Source: Plazaster borealis
Lineage: Eukaryota > Echinodermata > Asteroidea > Forcipulatida > Labidiasteridae
DNA length: 64,000 nucleotides
Assembly: GCA_021014325.1 (NCBI GenBank)
Contig: CM037472.1
Location: 19,329,063-19,393,062 of the forward strand
Reading direction: 5' to 3'
Shown: in pieces, positions 47,284-58,000 of the stretch
How positions within the stretch are numbered: the first letter of the stretch is position 1
Layout: each line of letters opens with the position of its first letter
Program-made: the position numbers and the translations under genes
The notes under the pieces: generated by a model
What the model saw: the letters and a program-made list of their open reading frames with translations, nothing else
The model's database searches: none
What the model was told of the DNA's origin: nothing

Positions 47284-47677
47284 CTAGGTTCCAGGAACAG
47301 GCTTTACTTCCCACATCATTTGGAATTAACAAAGCCAAAACAAACTTACAATCTTTCGCAAGCAGCCAAAAGATAACAGAACATAGGCCTATACAATTAC
47401 GATCCATAATGAACACAGGCCAATTGTTTTAAATAGTTTCTTATATACAAATCACAGCTGGGCTTTTTTCATTCAGAATCCACCTTAAGATTAGAAAACC
47501 AATCCCATAATATATTTATTAGTAGGGGGCCTACTGGTAACATCATAGATGAGGGAAATATTTTGTGGAAATGTGCCTTTAATGACACAACCATGGACTT
47601 TGGCTTCAGTCAGAGTACAGGTCAGTCTTCAATCGTACATTTGTCTTTTAAAGGTGGGGTCATAGATTGTTTTTTGT

Positions 47678-47877
47678 CAACGTATACTGATTTCTGGGTA
47701 CAAATAAAAAGAAAGGTACAATAAAAGTCACATGTGAAAGTTTCAGATGAGTGCGGTGTCTACTTGCTGAGAAAACAGAAACAACTGTCATGGTATTTTT
47801 ATATAATTCATACCATTTAGCGAGGTGACAGCGGGTACCAACCGCATCTCTGGCCGCAGCATTCGAAAACGGACACC
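47678..47877 (+). repeat. Dispersed repeat with GCATCTCTGGCCGCAGCA, copy 2
   Basis: TACAATAAAAGTCACATGTG, AAAGTTTCAGATGA, GTGACAGCGGGTACCAACCG and CATCTCTGGCCGCAGCA, in the order seen at 45,331, with an extra 40 bp in the middle. Confidence 0.75.
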
Positions 47878-47898
47878 AACCCTCAGAAATCAGAGAAA

Positions 47899-48075
47899 CA
47901 ATTGCATGAATCGTCAGATTCAAATGTTTGGGCTGGAAAGTTATCCAAACCATACTTCGCGAGGGAACCCTTTCTCAAAATAGTTTATACTATATCAACA
48001 GCTGCAGTGCTTCGCACCGAGTAAGTTTTGAAGATAATTATTTGTTTGAGTATTTATGGGCCTGCACCTTTAAAC
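47899..48075 (+). repeat. Partial long foldback element
   Basis: GTCAGATTCAAATGTTTGGG, ATACTATATCAACAGCTGCA and CACCGAGTAAGTTTTGAAG with CACCTTTAAA resemble the right half of the family. Confidence 0.6.
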
Positions 48076-48387
48076 AAGAATATCAGCAATTTTAAAATTT
48101 TCAAAATGGCTGTCACTGCTTGCATATCTCCTTCAAATCTGCTGGTTGTTTATCTTTCTTATGACACTCTCTGCCGTACTACTGGTGGCAGGCTGTTATA
48201 GGAAAGAGAAGGGGCTGAGGTGGGGATGAAGAGTTATCATAAATAAAAATGTCAAACACTATAAATCATTATTTAAATTTTGATCAAACCGTTTTGTCGT
48301 ATATGTAACAACGGACCGTGAGCTATTAGGGGACCACGCACGATTTCTGCGCAAACATTTTTACCATATGCTATAATATACAACTTT

Positions 48388-48440
48388 AGCTAAAACCATA
48401 GAGCTATATATATATTGCTCTATGGCTAAAACCAATGACG
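48388..48440. repeat. Small hairpin with (TA)n loop
   Basis: CCATAGAGC, an AT-only loop and GCTCTATGG form the stem, and GCTAAAACCA is repeated on both sides. Confidence 0.7.
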
Positions 48441-51410
48441 ACAGTGCAGGCGCGTGCAGGCATGAGGCCCTCTGCTGATTACGTTCTCTTGGGCCACAGG
48501 TCTGGCACGCGAGCAGCACAGTACTTAACTGATAATTTCTAAGTATCTCCCTCAATCTCACACCCAGATTGATAAGATATATATAAGTAAACATTTGTGG
48601 CAGCTTCAGAGACCCTATGTCTGACACAATTGTGAAATGTCGGCGTAGTTATCTTATTCCTGTATCGGTTGCTGTTTATTTATTGTTTATTTAGACTTTG
48701 TTGAAATACAGATATTTATTTCAATGTATCTTTTCAACAGGTGTATTTGGATTGTCTTGATCTTTGCAAACATTGGCGATTAATTACATTGATAATTTCG
48801 CACTCTTTGCATTTGAGTGTCTTGTTTTGGCAAGTTACCGTTTTGGAGTAGACCTATAGCTTACGATAGCCTTGAGCGCCTTGAGCAAGTGGTATGGTGG
48901 CCACAATATCCATAAAACAATGACATGACTCTGGAATGTTGCTTAACACAAATACTGTACTGATTAACTGGAAGGGTCCATATTTAAACACACTGTATCA
49001 TTATACAACCGCAAACATGGTGTGTTCATAGAAATGCACTGGAAGTTGTACATCTGCGTTTGATTAAAATGGGCATAAAGATAAACTTCGGCATTTGTTG
49101 AGAATAACTTGGATTCGGTTTGCTATAGGTGCATGGAAAAGACAAGTTCTGCACAAAGAAAACTAATTCATACAGGGCCTTTACTGAATATGAGAAATGT
49201 TCAGTTTGTTCAATTTGTTGGCGGGTCAATGTTTAAGGGGCACCTATACGTCTGGTTTGGAAAACCACCTTAACCAGCTGCACGTACATGTACTCTGTAA
49301 AAAAAAAAGTGATACATATCTAAACACATACTATACACGTCCCGAGTGAAGTATGGTTTAATGATCCACCTTTGAACTTTGCACTTTGTCTACTTTTTGA
49401 CTACAGCTCACAAACGTATAAAGCGTAAGAAATGGGTTCATCTCGCAAAATGTCAGAACGGATTGTGTGTACAGACAGACACCCCATTACTGAGCACATG
49501 GGTCACGCGTAGGCGCGTGGCATTGTTAGATGCTGAAACTGCCAGTGACAAATTACCACTATGAAGGGTGCACGTGGCGCGGTGTGGGTGACTCTACATT
49601 TTGGTGATTAAACAAGGTTGTGGGGAGAAAAAATTGTCAGAACAGGACTCCAGTCAGAAAACAAAACAAATCAACAACAACAGCAAGAGAGAAATAGAGA
49701 CAAAACCCTATAGTTGGGTAATCAATTCAGTGCTTAGTTATGTAGGCCTATTACCGGTAGTTAAATAATAGGCAAAACAGAAGTTTTAGACACCACTACA
49801 ACAAGTATAACTGTGCTGCCCAACGCAAGTTGATGTCTGATTATTTTATGCTGCTGCCAAAGGTCAACTCGATCTTAACAAACAGTAGTATTTTAGCCTT
49901 GATACCTGGTGAGTGTGTGACGTAGACCAGACAGGGTCAACGGGGCTACACTATATCTTACTGTTGTGATAAGGAGATAGGTCCGTTAAGTGCAGTAGAT
50001 ATCCATTACGTGTGGTATTATGGATGCAGGGGTCCTCTTAAATGTATGAAATAATTCTCCCAGAAACTTATCAAGTGCTTGGTTGACAAATTACATTTAT
50101 CCGTCTTAGATTTCCATCTTCCATTCTTGCCTGAATATTAACGCATAGTAAAACGACTGACCTTTGCGCACTTTGTTTTTTCCTCAAGTAACAAAAGATC
50201 TATACACTATCAGTAAAAACTGAAATAGGTTGGGGTTAGCCACCCTTAATTATTTAGAGCCACTCTTGTACGTTACTCGGGCATATGATTTTAAGAGAAA
50301 AGATGTATTAGTCGAGTATGGATTCATGCTGATTCAGACTTGGATGTGTACAGTTGATGAAGTACGTAACAAAGAAACATGTTAAAGTTAAACAAGTGTC
50401 ATTTGATCAGATTTTTAAAAGTTGACAAGTTATCTAAGCAACATCACACGTACGTAAATGGTGTATCCTAATTCGAATTTTTAAAATTTGACTTACTCAA
50501 TATTTTTAGAACGTGTCATCAAATTTCAATACGATTTTTGCATGTGTTTTGACCCAAACCTTGCCCCTATAAAAAGCTCTGTAAAAGTAGGCTAGAGGAA
50601 TAAAAGCACAAGGACACCCCAGTCATGACGATTCAGTTGGGCACGCGTGCGCTTAATGCCAACGTTCAGGTAGATGATTAGCATAACAAGCAAAAACGAG
50701 CCATTGGGTGACCGCTTCCGGGACCAGGCACGCTTAATGGAGGCGTCCCATTGGTTGACAGCAACGGTTGTTGACTGGAGGTCATTCAGAAAAAACGGGT
50801 ACTGCTAATCGTGTATACAAAGATAAGGAAGATTGAACAATAGAAGTAAAGATACAGACAGGTGCAAGCCAGGGCTTTGGATCAGCACTGGGCTCTATGC
50901 CAAAAGCAGCAAGGAATAAAGCCACTACACTCGGCGCACGCGTCACTAACAAAGAGAATTGTTAGCAAAGTTTTCTAGTAGGAAACAACAAAAGATGTAG
51001 TAAAACTTGTGTACAGGCTATGGAGACTGAATGACGACAGGCCGACGCGTGCCAAGTTTTTAGAGCCTATCGATCTCGTGCGGGTACTGTCCAGTGAGTC
51101 TAAAGGAATTTTACCAACATAATTGATGTACCTTTATAACCGTTGATAGGAAAAGACGAAAACGTCAGCAAAAGAATGAAACATGAATTACCAAGCATTG
51201 CAATTAAAAAAGGAGGGTTGCCTATGTACTAGTTGTAATACGAACATAATTTGTAAGCACAATCGCCAGATGGTCCTGTTTGTAAAATTGGAGAGGTGTA
51301 AAAAACTCGAAGTCGATAGATCTGATTAACTTCTAATCCGCACAGTAAATCGACCGGCATGGTTAAACATCACAACGAAGCTGTTTGTTCTGTAGAAACT
51401 AGGATTTAAC
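48441..51410. other. Intergenic upstream of Delta, no gene seen
   Basis: No repeat family recognised. Holds GGCACGCG at 48,504, 50,640 (inside the palindrome GCACGCGTGC) and 51,046 (minus), and further CACGCG words at 48,451, 49,504, 49,514 and 50,937. Confidence 0.5.
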
Positions 51411-51961
51411 TCGCGTGCCGGTTTAGGCTTCGGTAATCGTATGCTAATAAACTTCAGAGGTGAAATATTTAAAACACATACGCCAGCACCCCGTCACTGA
51501 TCAGTTCGAGGAACGACGTGCTCGGGTTTACAACGCACCACGTGAAATCTCCACTTTGGACAACGTCGATAGTCGAAGGAACGAAGAAAAACCGAGTAAC
51601 ATTAGATCTGGAATCAGTTGGCTTAAAAAGTTGCACGTGTGTTCATTCCAACTGAAGTCGGAAACTAGTGTGATTAATTTCTATACAGTTGATGTCAGTG
51701 TATTAGTCCACTTGTGCTTTTTTCTCTTATTTTAGAGAGACTGCACGCTTCACGTGTTTGGCAGTGTCTTACATATGCTAAGCATCACGGCCCGTGAAGT
51801 AGGAGTACTCCCTCATTCGTCGGTGAGCGACAGAAGCTGTCAATCACACACGCGGAGGAGGGGCTTCTCACAAAGCCTGCTAGTGGTGGAGCAGTGAGCC
51901 CATCTCTGAAACCATAATACTCTTGGCCGTAACGCAGAGTACGGCAGAGCAACACATAATC
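51411..51961 (+). promoter_or_regulatory. Delta proximal promoter and 5' UTR: HES/E-box and Su(H)-type sites
   Basis: Within 550 bp before the start codon: CGCGTGCC at 51,412, CACGTG at 51,539, 51,634 and 51,751, CACGCG at 51,849, and TTCTCACA at 51,865-51,872, whose reverse TGTGAGAA fits the Su(H)/RBPJ consensus. CACGTG and CACGCG are bound by HES/Hey-type repressors, CACGTG also by Myc/USF-type factors. The transcription start is not visible; no clear TATA box. Confidence 0.5.
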
Positions 51962-52033
51962 ATGGGTCGGTTACGGCTCTCTTGGAGATATATCACGGTT
52001 TTAACAGTTTACTTGATCACCATTTTTACCAAG
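51962..52033 (+). CDS. Delta: Delta exon 1: signal peptide
   Basis: 24 codons, ending AAG|GTACGT in phase 0. [12 protein letters not shown] is the hydrophobic core. Confidence 0.9.
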
Positions 52034-55000
52034 GTACGTAGATTTTTCACTTTTCTAGATTCCTTTTGCCATTTTGTAGTCATCGGTGAAGTTTCACTGG
52101 AGATGCTCACCGGAAAAGTCGGGTTATAAACCTCAGCGAGATTATTGTTATGATTGCAGGCAGTACGCACCTCGTGGATGCACGTTGGGAGATATGTCAT
52201 GCCGCGGTGTGTGGTGTGCGTGTGTGTGTGCATTACCGTGTGTACATGCAAAATAGACCTGCTTGATTATTTACAGATACGAACTAACAAAATTATTGTG
52301 TTTTCTCTACCCGTATAGGTAACAGGAACAGAGAAATTCGAATTGGAATTATCGTCTTTTACGAACGCTCTTGCTTTGGACACGGACGGAAATTGTTGTC
52401 GATCGGGATCTGGCGGAGAATGTACGACCTGTGAAACCTTTTTCAGAATTTGTTTGCTTGAATACATGCGGGATATACCATCCGATGTGGAAAATACACA
52501 GGCTTGCACTTTTGGAGAAAAAATCACCCCCGTGCTTGGAGATAACAGTTTTAATATTCCCAGGGGACTAGCCGAGGAAAATAATTTCGTCAACCCCCTG
52601 AAAGTCCCGTTGAATTTCGCTTGGCCGGTAAGTGTCACATCAAGTTTTGTTGTTTGTTTTGTTTGCCAATTTAAAATTTGAAACGGAATGCTATTGCTTC
52701 GTACAGACGAGGTAGATCGGCCGGTTAGTTAGCTACTCTGAACCATAGTTTTCCCTTGTTCAAACCGCTCTTCTTGTGGCTAAAATTCAACACTCAACTT
52801 CTAAAACTCTTGTATTATTGTTACTTTTAATTGGACTTGTGTATAGTATTACGAACACGTGCACTCCTACAGCTACATGCGTGGGGGCTTGATTCACATT
52901 TCGTGTTGTCACGCTTGGATGCATTTTGCATGGCGCTCTTATTTAGTTCTCCAAGTGCCCCGATTCAATGAATCTACAAAGAAGGGACTTTATTTGAGCG
53001 GGACATGGGTCTATCTCAGTTTCATTGTTGGGGAGGGTTTTTTTTGTAACAATTTGTAACAATGGCCCTTAAAATATGTTGCTCGTTTTGGTGTTTTTCT
53101 TGTAGGGAACTTTCACGCTAATTATCCAAGCATTCCATGACGTAACAAGTCTTGGACCACAAGAAGGTAAGAATCTCGATTTGTTTTCACTGTTGTTACA
53201 ATCATTGTTAGTTTTGATGCAAGTTTCCAATGGACACACCCCTCCACCGGGGCAATGTACTCTTTGAATGATAACTGTTTTTGTCACGTGATCAAATGTT
53301 GATACTGAATTCATCATGTGTGTACAGTACCTGCAGCCGAATTTGCCTTTCAATCATACAGTTTCGTTCACACTCTATGCCAGTGAGAAAGATTGTTTAT
53401 GTATTCATTCGCCACTTTTCACTTTTTTTGTCAAGCATTTTTTTCTTCTTCTATGCATTTTGTCAAAAAGATGTAATTTAATGATGGCATGAGCCCCAAG
53501 CAACGAATCGATAAAGGACGAAAGTGTACGCCGCGCGCCTTAACGTAGCATTTTATATCAACCTATAGCTACTGAGGAATTCCCATGCTGTGTTTATTAT
53601 TGCTATCTAATCTATTCTGCACAACGAGTTTGTCAGTTTGTTGTGTTTGTTTGGTGTGGTTTTGGGGTGTTTTTTTTGCTTTTTAGAAATCAAACACATT
53701 ATTAAACGATTTTGAAAATTTGCACCGCTTTGTAAAAATTACTGCACGCAGCAGCGATAGTGTACGGTGGAGCTCTGTGGTTTATTAGTATAATGTTCTC
53801 TGTCCACCACACTTTATGGAAGCTGGTGTTCAATGACTATACGCAGTGCCCGGCTATGCCTAGGCTAGATTCCTTGGAATTATCGGCCTGTTCACGTCTC
53901 TATGCATTTTTGTTGTATCCCCAATCGAACCATGACAGGGTATAGAGAGCGGTGCGGTACGTCATCGGTTGCCATCAGGTCGACAACCAACATAGACAGC
54001 TGCTCTTGTTCTTTTTATCATACCATCGTACCATTAATTATCCGTCGGTGAAAACAAACATGGCTGCTGGTGGTGGGGATGGCATGAGCGAAGTAGATAC
54101 CAACAAAACTTGCATAGTTTGTATGGGTGTTTTATCCCGACCCGAAAGCCAACCCAATTTTTATGCGGAAGTATGGTATCGGATCCCCGGGGAGCTAAGT
54201 GAAACTTCGAGGGCAGAAGTCATGGGGGGAACAAGGCAAACAGCTTATCAGTTTCGCAACACCTTAAGTCAAATCGACCTTCACTTCGCTATGGTAAATG
54301 AACCTTATTTTATTATAATTTCCAATGTAACATTTTTGTACCGAGCATGCCCCTACCAATTTTTGACATATCCTGGTTCAAAACGAGAATTTCACGATTA
54401 ACACCGCGAACACTTCCGGTTTGAGGGTGGCACCTGGCCGGACAAGTTCGTGCCTGTTTCCAATTATAAACATTTAAGATTATTCCGCTGTGATCGCGAA
54501 GGCAAAACAGTAGTGAAAGTAGCCAGTCTACCCGCATTTTGAATTTCCTTAGGGGCCGGTGATGACAATAAAGTCCTTATGCGCTAGGCCATTATCTACT
54601 GTTATTCAATGAGCAACTGGTACGGCACCACCAAGCTTGTCCAGGCATGTCTCAAGACTCCAACAGAACCACCTTCTGTTGGAGTGCTTTTGGGCGAAAC
54701 AAAACTAAGATCGGATTACACTTGTGTATTGCTTGAGATAAGCAAGTGTGAGAAAATGGAATCAGTCGCAACTTCCTTTCTGCCCAGCTGGGCAATATAC
54801 TTTCATTTCGAAGCTTGAAATAAAAGTTTATAGTGGGTCTTCCTATAAATGTTTTGTTTTTGGAATGATTCATCTGTAAGACCATAGGTGAGACTATGGA
54901 CTAAGGCAGTATTAACTGATACCCTAAATGGCGCATTCAACCGGAGACGGGAGAGTCAGAAATTTCCGAACAACGAGAACGGTTCCAGCAAGTCTCGCGA

Positions 55001-58000
55001 AATAAAATTCAGTAGTATTGTATTCCTATAAGGGAAACAATGTGGTGATTTAGAATGTTGTTTTAGCTCGATTGTTGACGCGAAATCATTCCCAGCTATA
55101 ATGAGGCAAATCAGGTAGTCGTAATCATGATCGGACCGTGAGACGAACTACATCTGTTAAGTCTAATAATATCATTATACATGTACACTCGAAGTTTCCA
55201 TATTAGGCGGTTTCGAACAGCCGTCATCCGCTAATGTTTTTTAAAAGGTATTTTATTTAGGAAATGTACAAGTTTTGATACACGTTATACGGTATATTGT
55301 TTATGGTTTTGTGTATAATGGAATAACAACAACATATACAGCAACAGACACCTTGAAACTCAACTGTCATAAATAACATGCAGTGTTAAAATACTGTTTT
55401 GTTGCATTTCTATCGACTGGAAAGCCCAGCAAATACTATAATCAATACGCAATATATAAATATTTGTTCTCGAGGGTGAAGCTCGGGGTCAGGTGCTGGA
55501 ACGAGGCAACAGCGGCAGGTGATGGTTGAAAGGCACGCGTACGCACGCGAATTCAGCATACACACAATGCTGATCAGCACCGCTGGCCTTGAGTCGGACT
55601 CGGGGGGCTTCAACAGTTATTATCCCCCACAAAACATTCTTTTATTTAAGGGAGACCTTGGATAAATGTTCACCAATAAATAAATACTCATGAGCTTAGT
55701 GAATGTGCCTGAAGCTTCCTCCACTAGTTGAAACATCGTAGTTAAATGCTTTCAAATAGGCAAAAACTAAAAAATATATATACAAGGACGGCCATGGGTT
55801 ATGAATCTATTTATAGAGGCAATCTCTAATGTTTATTAATATGTTTTTGTTAATTGATTCCCCATTATAGGCAGTGAAAGACAGCTTTTAACCAGGGAGG
55901 CTTTCCAACAGTTTCTCAACGTCAGCGAACGGTGGACGAATAGAACTCACACTGCTGAGGAGAACCAAGAGCTGGACTTTTCTTACCGCGTCGTTTGTAA
56001 CGACAACTACCATGGTCCGTCCTGTTCCGCTTACTGCCGACCCAAAGACGATCACTTGGGTCACTGGAGTTGCGACGCCAACGGCCAGAGAGTTTGTCTA
56101 GATGGCTGGGTGGGAGAATTCTGCTTCACAGGTAAGGATTTACCCGTAAAAAAAAACAATTCAAAATTTGTGTCCAAAACTTTACGGAAACAAAGCGGAA
56201 TATCATTTCATGCATTGGCGGTTAAAAACGCCCGACCATAAAACTTGGACTTTGGACTGCATTGGTAAATATCCGTTATCATGAAATTACTGTTAGCTTT
56301 TCTGAAAGTGTGAGCACGCGCCAGGTGCAGAGGCAGTCTATAAGACTTTATATATGCAGGGACCGTCTTAGAACTCGCACCAAACCAAACTCATTCAAAA
56401 AACAAACTATTAAATTGATTTTTAAAAAATATGTTTGAAAAGCAGAGAATGGGATGTATTTTTTATGCAGATTGATAAACTCAGAATTATGGATACTATA
56501 CGGACAGAGAATATGGGAGTGTGTTTTCAGAGAATTTATCTTGTAATGTGTGCGCTCTCGCCCCAGGTTATTATTTGTGGACAGTTGAGGTGAGAAAGTG
56601 AGTTTACAAGGGGATTACCAGGGAGATGGCACGTTCATGATTTTTGCTAAGAAAACAACGGTTTTCCCGTGGGTCACCTCTTATTTATACAGGCCTATGG
56701 TCCATTCAGGGGCGGGGTACATTGGAAATACTCCAGTGCCTTGAGCAAAAACAACAATACTATTCATAAAGCATTATGTTATTGACTCAAAAAATTGAAT
56801 GGAATTAAATTCCGGATGATTTTTTTTCGAAGTTGGAATATTACAGGTCCAACGGAATGGTTGTACCAGCATCTCTTGTGAAAATACATGCCGTGTAATA
56901 TTTGCTGTCAAGCCGTATCATTTATTTATTTGTAATGATGCATTTATTCCGCTATTCATAATAGACGCATGTGGAATTTTTGTTTTGCTATAATAAAAAA
57001 GCACGACCCCGTCGGCCCCATATAAGTCAGTGGGGTTTTCTACATGCGCCGTGTGTAGTGAGAAAGACCTGGTCGTCTTTTTTTCCCACGCCAGTTGGCC
57101 AATTATGCCATCCGCAGCTATTTGGCGAATGCAAGGAGCACATTTTCAACAACCGCTAGCGGTGCTCCAAGCTGACAGGCAGGCCAGGTCACTACAAGGT
57201 TTCTGCAAAGCAAATAACCTCTGTCCATTTCAACCATCACATAATCGTCCTCATCATGCACGTCTTGTTGGCCCAGCGGTTTGACTGCCAGATTAGACTA
57301 GCTTTGACCGCGATGGCTGCCACAGCATTCCCGCCTTCATTTCATTACAAAACCCAACCGTTGATAACGTTTAATGACCGTGGATCTCCGGCATCTAATT
57401 AGAGAGACAGCTGCGGTAATATAACCAGCCAGGCCATGATAAAAAGTGAAATTAAATTACTTATTGGCGCTGTTTAAAATTTCAAAGATGGGTTGATGAA
57501 TCCTTGGTAATATGTCATATAAATCATTATACACAAGTTCCATTACTTTTACGAGCATTATGTTTCAAACGCGGCGGCAGATTCAAATGTGACAGTACCG
57601 CAACCTCCTCCAACCGAGGGAGTGTGTTGTTGTTGTTGTTTTGTTTTTGCTTCAACAGTCATTAGAGCTCAGTGAAATCATGAATACCGCATGGACATTA
57701 ACATTTACAACCATTTTCATCACACCACTGCACTTATTTTAGCCGGCGTTTTTTTGTTGTTGTCGATTGTGTTTTCAATAGTGGCCAGCACGAGCGATTA
57801 TTGTCTGGACAGTTAAACCGAGGACGTCGCGTGCTAACACGGGTCGTGCCTCCCGCTCGGCAGCTGCCTGCATACATTAGAAGAACTTACGATTTGTACA
57901 AAAAACCAAGGCCAGAAATACCGTGACTTAGCAACGCTTCTCCATGCAGAGGATAATAATAATATAGTAGTTTATATCGGCAGTGTTGGTGTCTGAAATT

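Larger units (their letters stand above)
31797..55539. promoter_or_regulatory. Cluster of GGCACGCG (Hairy/HES-type) octamers across the Delta upstream region
   Basis: All twelve GGCACGCG/CGCGTGCC octamers of the window lie here: 31,797; 33,950; 39,169; 40,623; 42,708 (minus); 43,664; 44,110; 48,504; 50,640; 51,046 (minus); 51,412 (minus); 55,532. By base composition about 0.1 would be expected in 23.7 kb (rough estimate). GGCACGCGMC is the Hairy/E(spl) core site; 33,950 and 40,623 fit it fully, five others read GGCACGCGAG. The hexamer CACGCG is also frequent from 31.8 to 57.9 kb (about 25, versus 3 in the first 31.7 kb). Neighbouring bases differ between copies, so they are not copies of one repeat. 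Confidence 0.6.
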
